Source: a virus. Taken from it: a stretch of 32,526 nucleotides of DNA. Below the pieces are notes generated by a model. It did not search any database, was not told the origin of the DNA, and saw nothing but the letters and a program-made list of their open reading frames with translations. How positions within the stretch are numbered: position 1 is the stretch's first letter; every line of letters begins with the position of its first letter. The stretch covers positions 1 through 32,526 of the IMG/VR virus record IMGVR_UViG_3300037246_001365; one strand, given 5' to 3'. Positions 20,664 through 28,998 of this stretch are shown here, one piece after another. Made by a program: the position numbers and the translations under genes.

Positions 20664-21010
20664 GAGCCATTATTAATAAATAACCTACTATCATTAATTT
20701 TAGCCAATTGGCAGAAAATTTCGATAAATTCTACCTGGAACCAGAATACAACACCCAACATTATCACCTTTGATGCTTTATTTTTACGCTCTATTTTCAG
20801 AAAGGTAATTATAACAAACATTAGGATAAATAAAGAATGAACAAAATAATACACCATGTCATCAACATAATATATATGTTCAACTTCATCAACTATTGCC
20901 GAGCTATGAAATACTTTACCATCTATCATAAATAATAAATGAAAATATTCATTCATTACAGCCCCGAATAGGATTAATAATGCCGTATAATTACTTTTTA
21001 GAAAGCTCAT
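20591..21010 (-). CDS. Multi-pass membrane protein (139 residues)
   Basis: Hydrophobic segments at about 8-27, 53-72, 82-100 and 117-135 suggest four membrane helices (YTALLILFGAVMNEYFHLLF, YYFVHSLFILMFVIITFLKI, STSIAIALLALFGY). It has short basic loops and no recognised family. In a late phage operon after tail genes, a holin or antiholin function is the simplest guess. The 5' end overlaps the small gene at 20991-21167 by 20 bases. Confidence 0.6.
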   Translation of the reverse strand: MSFLKSNYTALLILFGAVMNEYFHLLFMIDGKVFHSSAIVDEVEHIYYVDDMVYYFVHSLFILMFVIITFLKIERKNKASKVIMLGVVFWFQVEFIEIFCQLAKINDSRLFINNGSWIQLSTSIAIALLALFGYTKFKS

Positions 21011-21167
21011 TTATTCGTTCTGTTAACATTTCGTTTTGAGCCATTAAATAAGCAATTTTAGATATTAATAAAGCCCCGTTATCGGACGATGTTCGTATTT
21101 CATCTATCAATTCTTCTGTTAATTCTGCCACCCTTTTATTAGGTGGTTTTGTTCCTAAATTTGGCAT
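20991..21167 (-). CDS. Small hypothetical protein (58 residues)
   Basis: It starts MPNLGTKPPNKRVAELTEEL and ends MLTERINELSKK. It is helical, probably a coiled coil, with a Pro-rich start. It overlaps the following membrane protein gene by 20 bases. It may be a phage tail or lysis accessory; no family recognised. Confidence 0.55.
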   Translation of the reverse strand: MPNLGTKPPNKRVAELTEELIDEIRTSSDNGALLISKIAYLMAQNEMLTERINELSKK

Positions 21168-21224
21168 TTTGTTATATATTAATAATGTTTATACTCAATT
21201 TGTTACCCTCTAGTTGATAACTTT

Positions 21225-21518
21225 TTAAGATATCGGTCCAATCTCAACCAATCTACAATTTGAAACCTCAATATCATCAACAGAGCCAATAAAAGCAATA
21301 TACCTTGGCAGCGAATTAAACCTGTAATAATCTGCCACTATGAACGGGCTCGTAGCGCTTGCCATGTCTTGCATGTCAGCAATGTTCTCTGGTTTTTGTT
21401 CGCTGCCATAAGCTATAATTGATGGCGCTACGGCACTAATTAAACGGATCGGAATTTCAGTTCCGATCACGCTCCGTCCGGTTGTTTCTACTTTGTATAA
21501 TTTACCTACTGTGTACAT
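21225..21518 (-). CDS. Hypothetical late (probably structural) protein, 97 residues
   Basis: It starts MYTVGKLYKVETTGRSVIGT. It is strand-rich, with IPIRLISAVAPSIIAYGSEQ and RYIAFIGSVDDIEVSNCRLV. Low charge and Gly/Ser/Ile content are typical of tail or virion components. It lies 14 bases after the 322-residue tail protein and belongs to the same late operon. No family recognised. Confidence 0.55.
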   Translation of the reverse strand: MYTVGKLYKVETTGRSVIGTEIPIRLISAVAPSIIAYGSEQKPENIADMQDMASATSPFIVADYYRFNSLPRYIAFIGSVDDIEVSNCRLVEIGPIS

Positions 21519-21532
21519 AATTTATATTTTTA

Positions 21533-22501
21533 TTATTGACTCATTTTTAATCTCAATCTGAATGATTCAATTGTTGTTAAATCATCTTGAACCCTTGCAA
21601 TTATCTTATCACTTGGGAAAAATGTCATTGGCCCACCTATATCGCTTGCCATTGTCCATCTACCTATATAAGCACCAACCTTATAGGGGCTTTCGAAATC
21701 AAACATTGTCATTGATATATCCATGTTTGTCTTCCATGTTTCTAGTACAGTTTCAACACCGTCTTTTACTGATATTATCTGAACTCCATTAGTTAAGCCC
21801 GCAGGAATAGCGCCAAAATCTTCAGGCTGAAATGCCTGGGCACCGTCTGCTAAATCAATAAACGATCTAAACCACTTGGCAGAAGCGATGCCAGTAATCT
21901 CGTACTCAAAATCAACAGGCGCGCCACCACTTCCTAGCACATTCATGTCTTGACTCGCTGCATTTAATAAATACGGTGATCTATAAGATGTACCGTATTT
22001 GATTGAAGATTCTGGAATTGCAGCAACGGTCATCAATTTCGGTATAAATATATTTGTTATAGAAATAGTGTCCATTGTATGAAATTCTAATCTAAACGCA
22101 TTTAATCCAGCATTGGGAAAAGGAAAAAATTGTGTAGTCCTGTCATTATCATCATCCGTGAAATCAGCAAGAACCATCTCTATTCCACCGGAAACAATAC
22201 CTATTAGTTTCACGTTCGAAAATGAACCACCTTCAGAGCTACCGATCCCAAATAATGGAGTCACTAGCGTTCTGTGGAAATGTATTGTTACTGATTTAGG
22301 ATTATTTGCAGAATTATCAAGATTTTCAGAATGTAGATTATCAAAAAAATCAGTTGGTAAACCTGAAAAACTACCCATTATGCACCTATCAATATCCACA
22401 TCTTTCGCATGGACCGAGTCACCATCTACAGCAAGAGGGTTTTGCGGACTTAATTCCTTTCCTCCAAAATTAATCTTGAAAATATTTCCTAATAAGCTCA
22501 T
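21533..22501 (-). CDS. Putative tail fibre or baseplate-attached structural protein (322 residues)
   Basis: MSLLGNIFKINFGGKELSPQ, followed by strand-rich, low-charge sequence with many Gly, Asp and Phe (TTQFFPFPNAGLNAFRLEFH, GIASAKWFRSFIDLADGAQA, PYKVGAYIGRWTMAS). No enzymatic motif is present. The position directly after the gp45-like spike gene, and the composition, suggest a tail tip, fibre or fibre-anchoring protein. The 1-base gap to the spike gene indicates joint translation. The exact role is not determinable by eye. Confidence 0.55.
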   Translation of the reverse strand: MSLLGNIFKINFGGKELSPQNPLAVDGDSVHAKDVDIDRCIMGSFSGLPTDFFDNLHSENLDNSANNPKSVTIHFHRTLVTPLFGIGSSEGGSFSNVKLIGIVSGGIEMVLADFTDDDNDRTTQFFPFPNAGLNAFRLEFHTMDTISITNIFIPKLMTVAAIPESSIKYGTSYRSPYLLNAASQDMNVLGSGGAPVDFEYEITGIASAKWFRSFIDLADGAQAFQPEDFGAIPAGLTNGVQIISVKDGVETVLETWKTNMDISMTMFDFESPYKVGAYIGRWTMASDIGGPMTFFPSDKIIARVQDDLTTIESFRLRLKMSQ

Positions 22502-22502
22502 A

Positions 22503-23042
22503 TCATTCTGTTTTTAGATTAGTTTTTTTTGAACTGTCAATACTTGCGTTAGAATTTGATGAGCTTGTAGCTATTGGCGGTGTGCCTAATGCAGATGGAC
22601 CACCAGGCACATAAGCCGCCGCAAAAGTATTCCAATTCTGTACGTGATTATTAAAATCGGTTTTTAATTCATCAAACCCACTTTTTAAATCATTAAACCC
22701 CGCTATAAAATCAGTATTACCATTAAAATGCATTTTACCTGAACTTAATAGCTTGATGTATGCTTTAATATCATCACCACCCTCATTTGTTGAGAATATT
22801 TGCTTTTCACCTGGTTTTAAACTATCAATAGTTACCTTATTGATAAACCCAATACAAACAGGTTCTGAGCTATTAGATGTTTGAATATATAAACAGTCAT
22901 ATCCTTTAGGCGGGTTAAAATCTTCACCGAATGAAGATAATAAAAAAGGGTTTATATTGTCACTTTCTCCAAACCTCAAGAGCTTTACAATCCTTAATCC
23001 TTCCTCAATTACACTTTCAATAACTTTGCTAATTACTCCCAT
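22503..23042 (-). CDS. Mu gp45-like baseplate spike protein
   Basis: 179 residues. The C-terminal two thirds match the gpV/gp45 spike pattern: GEKQIFSTNEGGDDIKAYIK, then LLSSGKMHFNGNTDF, then repeated heptads FIAGFNDLKSGFDELKTDFN, followed by VQNWNTF and a Ser/Asn-rich tail. In Mu this trimeric protein forms the central membrane-piercing spike under the baseplate. It follows the gp44-like hub gene after two small hairpins (23048-23094). The length is slightly shorter than Mu gp45. Confidence 0.75.
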   Translation of the reverse strand: MGVISKVIESVIEEGLRIVKLLRFGESDNINPFLLSSFGEDFNPPKGYDCLYIQTSNSSEPVCIGFINKVTIDSLKPGEKQIFSTNEGGDDIKAYIKLLSSGKMHFNGNTDFIAGFNDLKSGFDELKTDFNNHVQNWNTFAAAYVPGGPSALGTPPIATSSSNSNASIDSSKKTNLKTE

Positions 23043-23047
23043 AATAT

Positions 23048-23094
23048 AAGGTTATAGCCTTAAATATTTAAAATAAAATAAGGCAATAGCCTTA
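23048..23094 (-). repeat. Two near-identical small hairpins between hub and spike genes
   Basis: Minus strand: AAGGCTATTGCCTT (overlapping the gp44-like stop) and AAGGCTATAACCTT, 18 bases apart with an AT-rich spacer. Both can fold. They may be a partial terminator or an mRNA-processing or stability element tuning hub versus spike levels. Confidence 0.5.
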
Positions 23095-24021
23095 TCTGTC
23101 ATAAACTTTTGCATTCAACAAGTCAACTGTACATGTTTCGCCAGTTGAGTTATAATTATAATTCATTGCATTTGATATCATCTTTGCGCCATCAATATCA
23201 TAAATTTCACCAGTATCAGCAAAATGATCATGGAATTCTAATTTTAAAGAATTCGATTTATAACTATCAAATTTTAATGCATTGGCCTGATCTTGTGCGC
23301 TACCTGCATCACCATCACTTTGTTTTTTTGTTATACTTCTTTTTTCAATTATTTGATCAAAAAATACCTCTGCCTGTCTGGAGCTGCCACCTTTGATGCT
23401 TTTTTGGCCAATTATTAAATACTTATTATAGAATTTTCTATAGTTGTATGATTTACCCGAGCCGGTGTTTAATGGTGGGCTTGCATTATTTCCAACTAAA
23501 GTCTTTGTAATGATTAACTCACCTTTTGAATTATGTGTTAAAATCAAGTTCTTTTGTGAACATAATTTATTAATTATTGCACTTGCTTTTGCAGTCGGAT
23601 CTTGATCTTGTAAAGTGTATTTTAAGTTTATAGCACTTTCAGCTGAGCTGTCAAATTTTACCACCACATCAAAACTACTGCATATTGAATCAACGATTTC
23701 TTTTAATGATTTATTTTTTGTTTGTATAGGATAAGAAGATAAAGGCAATGGACAATCTTCTAATATTCCTGTTAATGAATAACACTTGTATGTTATTGGC
23801 TCAGGCTTGGCATTATTTGGAAAGTCGGGCGCAAAAACAGAGCCTTTAAAAATTATAATGTCATTTCTAAGCACTTCTATTGTCGCAAACTCATAATCAT
23901 CTATTACATAAAAACTACTAAATGAAAAAGATGATGAAATTGCATCTATTGACTTTGATAATGTTACATTATCAAAGAACTCTAATTTTTTACCATTTAT
24001 TTTAATTACCAAGCTAGGCAT
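23092..24021 (-). CDS. Mu gp44-like baseplate hub protein
   Basis: 309 residues. The N-terminal beta-domain has PSLVIKINGKKLEFFDNVTL and SIDAISSSFSFSSF. The typical SLKEIVDSICSSFDVVVKFD, ASAIINKLCSQKNLILTHNS and KGELIITKTLVG hub segments follow, and a C-terminal beta-domain ends in GETCTVDLLNAKVYDR. This is the gpD/gp44 (T4 gp27-type) hub that links tail tube and spike. It overlaps the gp43-like gene by 8 bases and precedes the spike gene, the same order as in Mu. Confidence 0.75.
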   Translation of the reverse strand: MPSLVIKINGKKLEFFDNVTLSKSIDAISSSFSFSSFYVIDDYEFATIEVLRNDIIIFKGSVFAPDFPNNAKPEPITYKCYSLTGILEDCPLPLSSYPIQTKNKSLKEIVDSICSSFDVVVKFDSSAESAINLKYTLQDQDPTAKASAIINKLCSQKNLILTHNSKGELIITKTLVGNNASPPLNTGSGKSYNYRKFYNKYLIIGQKSIKGGSSRQAEVFFDQIIEKRSITKKQSDGDAGSAQDQANALKFDSYKSNSLKLEFHDHFADTGEIYDIDGAKMISNAMNYNYNSTGETCTVDLLNAKVYDR

Positions 24022-25330
24022 AATATATGATCTCTGTATTTTTTTTAATTACAAAATTTCTCCAAGAATTTTTAATTGAATTTTTACCAAACAAATCATT
24101 CCCGTCTATTATTTCCTGAACGTTCTCATCAGTGGCAATTCCGTATAATTCAAAAGCTAATATTTCCGGTATAGTGTCTTTTATAGTTACATAAACACTT
24201 GCCTCTTTAGCCTTAACTGAGATCTCTTTTATTTCCTGAATTGAAAGAATGATGGTATTATTTACAGCCGTATTTAATGTATCATTTGGCGAATATTTTA
24301 TAAAGCCTTGTGTTTCAATATCAATGGCATCCAATGCAATTATATAATCATTCAATAATTGATTTGTTTCTAAAATAGTAGCATCTACATCACTTTTATA
24401 TCTGTAATCGCTAGTAGCACCTACATCGCTCACATCCGTAACATCAAAACCAGACACGGCGTTTTGACTTTCTGCTGGCGTTGCAACTGTCACCGCAATA
24501 GCTGCCATATTTGTTGCCCCTGAAAATTCTTTAAATAAAGCAATTACATCACTTATATTACCATCAGGTGTTAATGTTGATACAATTTCATCAAGTGTAA
24601 CAATGACAGAGTTTTGACCTATCATTATATCAAGCCTTGTTTTTAATGGCGATAAAATCCCATCAAACGAAAGCGTTGATCCTATTTTCAATAAGTCATT
24701 AGCCTGATCCATGAATTTCAAGGAATTAAAAACCGTATCCTGGATGGTTTGCCTGATATCATAAAGCTTGTTCACATACTCATTGTTCAAAACTGAATCA
24801 TACAATTCCTCTAAATCATTAATGAATTGTTCAAGTTTTCCTATCTCTTCAATAGAAGGTTCTGTTAATGCAAAAGCAGTAACTGTAATTTCTTCAATAA
24901 ATATATTTTGAGTTAAGATCCTTTCTCTGTAATCGGTTAAAACTAAAGGTGTATCATCTTTAATAGATTCTTGAAACTGTATTGTGAATTCAACATCATC
25001 AAGCTTGACATTATCCCAACTCAAAGTAGTTGGTTGCCCTTTTAGATCACCGTATAACGGATGTTTTACAAGCCATTCGCCAGATGGATCACATATACTA
25101 TTTTTGAATTTTACAAATAAATCTTGTGGTATAAATAGTGTTAAATCATATACAGGTGATGCGCAACTATTACGCTTAGGTTTTGAGCCTATTTTACCAG
25201 GGTAATTATAGGAGGCCGTTAAGGGATCGATAGATCCGCCCTTAAATTTCATTTTAAGATCATAGGTTTCACCATCACCGGTTGTAATAGGAACTAATTT
25301 ATAAGCGTTTACATCATCTTGCCAAGCCAT
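24014..25330 (-). CDS. Mu gp43-like (DNA circularisation N-terminal) baseplate protein
   Basis: 438 residues. MAWQDDVNAYKLVPITTGDG, the SPVYDLTLFIPQDL segment, and SGEWLVKHPLYGDLKGQPTT with LDDVEFTIQFQES follow the DNA-circularisation N domain layout (W-start, GxxLvHPxxG block). A long helical middle and an acidic/threonine-rich C-terminal half follow. In Mu this protein belongs to the tail hub/baseplate; the domain name is historical. It is immediately upstream of the gp44-like gene and 3 bases after the basic protein at 25334. Confidence 0.65.
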   Translation of the reverse strand: MAWQDDVNAYKLVPITTGDGETYDLKMKFKGGSIDPLTASYNYPGKIGSKPKRNSCASPVYDLTLFIPQDLFVKFKNSICDPSGEWLVKHPLYGDLKGQPTTLSWDNVKLDDVEFTIQFQESIKDDTPLVLTDYRERILTQNIFIEEITVTAFALTEPSIEEIGKLEQFINDLEELYDSVLNNEYVNKLYDIRQTIQDTVFNSLKFMDQANDLLKIGSTLSFDGILSPLKTRLDIMIGQNSVIVTLDEIVSTLTPDGNISDVIALFKEFSGATNMAAIAVTVATPAESQNAVSGFDVTDVSDVGATSDYRYKSDVDATILETNQLLNDYIIALDAIDIETQGFIKYSPNDTLNTAVNNTIILSIQEIKEISVKAKEASVYVTIKDTIPEILAFELYGIATDENVQEIIDGNDLFGKNSIKNSWRNFVIKKNTEIIYYA

Positions 25331-25333
25331 AAT

Positions 25334-26035
25334 TTATTTTAAATATCTTGCTATTTGTTTTTGTGCATGTTTCTTAAAATTACTATTTAACAATTTAGCA
25401 CTTTCTAGAGCTGCATTATTTACAAATGGATGCTTGTGTTTTAATTCTATTTTTCTATTCTCTTTATAACTAGCAATTGGTGTCATTGCCGGTATTTTTT
25501 TATTTTTTTTCGTCTTACCTATTTTAACCAAGACACCTCTATTGTTTTTCTTAATCAACAAGGGTCTTTGTTTATCTCTTGCCTTTGAAACTCCCACAAA
25601 AAAAGATTTTCCCTTTTCGGCTATAATTGGCTTCTTGCTTCTTTCTGTTAAGTACGAACTCTTAACCAATCCTTTTGATGTTCGTTGATTTTTAGCAGGC
25701 GCATAAGATTTATTATGCAGTGTCCCTGCAAATTGTTGCTGTGCTATTTCAGTACTTGCAACCGATTTACTATCCATGCCTTTCACCATCCCGGCAACGG
25801 CTTTCATTTTTGAAATATCAAAACCTTTTGCTGGTGAATAACCTGAGAATTTACTAAAAAAACTAGCTTTTTTTACGTCAAATTCTTTTCTAGCATGTTT
25901 TTTTAACGTTCTGAATTTAACGTCTTTCGCTGAATCAGTCAAGGTGAATCTGACTGCATTAGGTAGTGCTGATCTATGTAAGCGGCTGAGCTTATGACTG
26001 AAATCGATTAGCTTATCACCTTTGTACATTAACAT
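25334..26035 (-). CDS. Basic tail-completion-like protein (prophage minor tail protein Z-like)
   Basis: 233 residues, very basic (many Lys, Arg, Ser, Ala). NAVRFTLTDSAKDVKFRTLK, KHARKEFDVKKASFFSKF and MKAVAGMVKG resemble GPZ-type minor tail proteins, in which an Ala-rich 'alN.ta...T' helix precedes 'v....i..r'. The C-terminus has KHPFVNNAALESAKLLNSNF, common to tail-completion proteins of the HK97-gp10 type. Its position between NHL proteins and baseplate genes is unusual for GPZ, so the family call is tentative. It overlaps the NHL gene by 1 base. Confidence 0.5.
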   Translation of the reverse strand: MLMYKGDKLIDFSHKLSRLHRSALPNAVRFTLTDSAKDVKFRTLKKHARKEFDVKKASFFSKFSGYSPAKGFDISKMKAVAGMVKGMDSKSVASTEIAQQQFAGTLHNKSYAPAKNQRTSKGLVKSSYLTERSKKPIIAEKGKSFFVGVSKARDKQRPLLIKKNNRGVLVKIGKTKKNKKIPAMTPIASYKENRKIELKHKHPFVNNAALESAKLLNSNFKKHAQKQIARYLK

Positions 26036-27195
26036 TATATATATTTATTTACAAGATTAGTACCTGTAGAATTACCAATATACATTTTATCACCCACATT
26101 GCAAATTGCATGCGGTTGTGTATTTGTTGAAAATTGATCAATATAATTTCCGTTAAAATCGAAAATCTGTACTCTATTATTAAAAAGATCACATACATAA
26201 ATTAACCCATTATATTCGACTATGCTTCTAGGCGTATTAAATTGACCATCTCCTGAGCCATTACTTCCAAATTTAAAAAGAAAAGTGCCGTTTTTATCAA
26301 ATACTTGAATTCTGAAGTTGTTTAAATCGGATACATAAAGATTGTTGTTGATGACATATATTTTTTCTGGTGTATTAAATTGACTATCGCCAGCCCCAGG
26401 GCTTCCGAATTTAGATACGAAATTCCCGTTTAAATCAAATTTTTGGACTCTTTGATTAGTTCCTCCATCACAAACCCACATATTTACATCATCTGTAGCA
26501 ATCCCCTGTGTTTGTGAAAATTGGCCATCACCAGACCCATTTGATCCAAATTGAGAAATATAATTACCACTTAAATCAAATTTCTGAACCCTTTGATTGT
26601 TTGCATCACCTACATATATGAAATTATTTGTAATTGCTATTCCTGTGGTAAACGCAAATTGACCATTTCCAGATCCACTAGTACCAAATTTTAAAATGTA
26701 ATTTCCATTCAAATCTAACTTTTGAACTCGATCATTTGAGGTATCAACTATATATAATTCATCATTAAATTCTATTATTTCTCTTGGAAAATTAAATTCG
26801 CCATCACCAACACCAGAGCTTCCAAAAGAATTAAGAAGATTAGCTGAAAATTCTCCCCTCACAATATACCGACTTACCACTGCATTAGTACCTTGTATCG
26901 AGACAGAAGCATACCACCCAGATGGTATATAATCACTACCTATCATTATAACAGTAAAAAAATTGGTGTCAATATCCGAAATGGTGTCACCATCTTGAAT
27001 TATATCATCATTATTAACGATATAAACAAAACCATTATTCAAGGTTTGTATGTTTACAGCGTGGTTTAAGACTGTTTTTATAGATGAGAATTTTTTTGAT
27101 GATTCAGCAATACGCCAATCATTCATAACCTTAAGCTTTTGCTCATTTGTTAATTCATCTATTTTATATGCTTTTTTTGGCGTTATTATTAGCAT
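26035..27195 (-). CDS. NHL-repeat beta-propeller tail protein, copy 2
   Basis: 386 residues. The N-terminal 120 residues include SSIKTVLNHAVNIQTLNNGF and DYIPSGWYASVSIQG, then five to six NHL repeats of about 44 residues (for example DNRVQ-like 'NNQRVQKFDLSGNYISQFG'). NHL domains are six-bladed propellers that bind proteins, RNA or sugars. In a phage tail operon they are candidates for receptor-binding or tail appendage proteins. The N-terminal module is nearly identical in DNA to that of the next gene (26862-27087 vs 28034-28259), but the propellers differ. The last repeat ends as TNLVNKYI. Confidence 0.75.
   Translation of the reverse strand: MLIITPKKAYKIDELTNEQKLKVMNDWRIAESSKKFSSIKTVLNHAVNIQTLNNGFVYIVNNDDIIQDGDTISDIDTNFFTVIMIGSDYIPSGWYASVSIQGTNAVVSRYIVRGEFSANLLNSFGSSGVGDGEFNFPREIIEFNDELYIVDTSNDRVQKLDLNGNYILKFGTSGSGNGQFAFTTGIAITNNFIYVGDANNQRVQKFDLSGNYISQFGSNGSGDGQFSQTQGIATDDVNMWVCDGGTNQRVQKFDLNGNFVSKFGSPGAGDSQFNTPEKIYVINNNLYVSDLNNFRIQVFDKNGTFLFKFGSNGSGDGQFNTPRSIVEYNGLIYVCDLFNNRVQIFDFNGNYIDQFSTNTQPHAICNVGDKMYIGNSTGTNLVNKYI
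26862..27087 (-). repeat. 226-bp duplicated segment, copy A (in NHL gene)
   Basis: Identical to 28034-28259 by eye except for one base (27064 G versus 28236 T), which changes Asn to Lys in VLNHAV. The flanking propeller DNA is diverged, so this block was duplicated or converted more recently than the rest of the genes. Confidence 0.9.
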
Positions 27196-28367
27196 TATAT
27201 AAATTTTTGAATTCGGTCATTATCATCAGAGGTGTATAGAATTTTGTCTTTCACACAGACAAAAAGCACGTTGTCGAATTGGCCACTACTGACTCCAAAG
27301 CTCCCAAATTTTAAAATAAAATTACCTACTAGGTCAAACTTCTGAATATTATTATTTGTAGAATCAGTAACAAAAATATTAGTTTCATTAATACAAATAC
27401 CACGAACATTATTAAATTCACCATCACCACTACCAATTGACCCAAATTGATCAACATAAACCCCTGATAAATCAAATATCTGAACTCTATTATTGTTCTT
27501 GTCTGTAACAAAAATATTAGTTTCATTAGCATCTAAATCTTCTGGTGCATCAAAAAGTCCATCTGTGCTTCCTGTTGACCCAAATTGATCAACATAAACC
27601 CCCGCTAAGTCAAATATCTGAACTCGGTCATTACCTCTATCTGTAATAAAAATATTAGTACTATTTACAAATATTCCTCTTGGTGCATCAAAAAGCCCAT
27701 TTGTTGTTCCAAAACTCCCAAATTTTGAAACAAAACTACCTACTAAATCAAATTTTTGAACTCTATTATTACCTGAATCTACAACAAAAATATTAGTATC
27801 ATTTACATATATACCTACTGGATTTGTAAAAAGCCCATCTGTAATACCAACACTTCCAAATTGTGAAACATAATTACCGTTTAGGTCAAATATCTGAACT
27901 CTATTATTGTCTCTATCAACAGCAAAGATATTAGTTTTATTAATCGCAATGCCTCGTGGTAAATTAAATTCACCATTTGATGAACCGGTTGATCCCCACT
28001 TCTTTAAAAAATCACCATTAATATCATCAAAAGCAATATACCGACTTACCACTGCATTAGTACCTTGTATCGAGACAGAAGCATACCACCCAGATGGTAT
28101 ATAATCACTACCTATCATTATAACAGTAAAAAAATTGGTGTCAATATCCGAAATGGTGTCACCATCTTGAATTATATCATCATTATTAACGATATAAACA
28201 AAACCATTATTCAAGGTTTGTATGTTTACAGCGTGTTTTAAGACTGTTTTTATAGATGAATATAATAATTTATACTTATTAATATCTACTGAATTTTGCA
28301 CTAATAGAATTTGAGCTGCACTCAATTCGTCAATCTTTTCCGCTAATTCTGGCGTATCTATACTCAT
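27195..28367 (-). CDS. NHL-repeat beta-propeller tail protein, copy 1
   Basis: 390 residues. MSIDTPELAEKIDELSAAQI leads into the shared N-terminal module, then six NHL repeats from about residue 118. Each contains 'RGI..N.TNIFV.D..NNRVQIFDL.G.YV.QFGS'. Repeats two to five are highly alike, with Asn-Thr-Asn-Ile-Phe in most. A closed six-bladed propeller is therefore plausible. It follows the gp48-like gene, the site where Mu-type phages carry their tail-fibre genes, so receptor recognition is likely. It overlaps the next copy by 1 base. Confidence 0.78.
   Translation of the reverse strand: MSIDTPELAEKIDELSAAQILLVQNSVDINKYKLLYSSIKTVLKHAVNIQTLNNGFVYIVNNDDIIQDGDTISDIDTNFFTVIMIGSDYIPSGWYASVSIQGTNAVVSRYIAFDDINGDFLKKWGSTGSSNGEFNLPRGIAINKTNIFAVDRDNNRVQIFDLNGNYVSQFGSVGITDGLFTNPVGIYVNDTNIFVVDSGNNRVQKFDLVGSFVSKFGSFGTTNGLFDAPRGIFVNSTNIFITDRGNDRVQIFDLAGVYVDQFGSTGSTDGLFDAPEDLDANETNIFVTDKNNNRVQIFDLSGVYVDQFGSIGSGDGEFNNVRGICINETNIFVTDSTNNNIQKFDLVGNFILKFGSFGVSSGQFDNVLFVCVKDKILYTSDDNDRIQKFI
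28034..28259 (-). repeat. 226-bp duplicated segment, copy B (in NHL gene)
   Basis: Partner of 26862-27087, offset by 1172 bases. It encodes the module from about SSIKTVLKHAV to VSIQGTNAVVSRYI that joins the N-terminus to the propeller. Confidence 0.9.
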
Positions 28368-28379
28368 ACTGTTACAATG

Positions 28380-28997
28380 TTATAATTCGTCAATTGCTAA
28401 TACAAAATCGTCATCAAGCGCTAATGCAAAATCATCATCATATGCCATAGCGAGAGCAACATCTACAGTGTCATATACGGCACTATCTAAAGGCTTTATG
28501 CTCATTAATAAAAGAAGCATTTTTTCATAATAGTTAACTTTCAAAGTGCCTGAGATTATAAAACTATTATATGCATCAGGCCCGATTGTGTAATTTTCAG
28601 TACTTGTTATATTATTACCATGCAGCTTGCCTTCAGATGCTTCAGCCTCATTTGTAGAAACTATTACATTAGGAAAACCGGCGAGATTTAATTGCCCTTG
28701 AATATAATCAATACTCAGTCTATTGTCTGACTGTGGATAGATCATATATGATTTAACCGTTTGCTGTCTTTCTTCTAAAGTAGCTGCCAAAGGAACATCG
28801 ATATTATATCTTTTTTCCCATGGTTCCGGATCGAAATTTGAATTAAAATACCAAATCTGATCTTGAAAATTCTGAACCTGTGCAACAATCCTATCAATTT
28901 GCAATGCAATAACCTCATTGAATAGCTCTGAATCACCTACATTATTATAAGCGCGCCCATTTGGGAATAATAAACTTACATATTCTTTGGTGTCCAT
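28380..28997 (-). CDS. Mu gp48-like baseplate protein (DUF2313/YmfQ type)
   Basis: 205 residues. The N-terminus, EYVSLLFPNGRAYNNVGDSE, is the usual 'LLPpGrAw' start of gp48/YmfQ, followed by DPEPWEKRYNIDVPLAATLE and QQTVKSYMIYPQSDNRLSID. A mid-domain (NVIVSTNEAEASE, YEKMLLLLMSIKPLDSAVYD) follows. It has an extra C-terminal tail with repeats of acidic/aromatic triplets, AYDDDFALALDDDFVLAIDE. In Mu, gp48 with gp47 forms the baseplate wedge. It lies directly after the gp47-like gene, as in Mu. Confidence 0.8.
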   Translation of the reverse strand: MDTKEYVSLLFPNGRAYNNVGDSELFNEVIALQIDRIVAQVQNFQDQIWYFNSNFDPEPWEKRYNIDVPLAATLEERQQTVKSYMIYPQSDNRLSIDYIQGQLNLAGFPNVIVSTNEAEASEGKLHGNNITSTENYTIGPDAYNSFIISGTLKVNYYEKMLLLLMSIKPLDSAVYDTVDVALAMAYDDDFALALDDDFVLAIDEL

Positions 28998-28998
28998 A

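Noticed and set aside
26035-28367. NHL gene repeats as a CRISPR array or DNA satellite
   Set aside because: The repeats are about 130 bases, protein-coding and diverged at codon level, with no constant repeat-spacer pattern.
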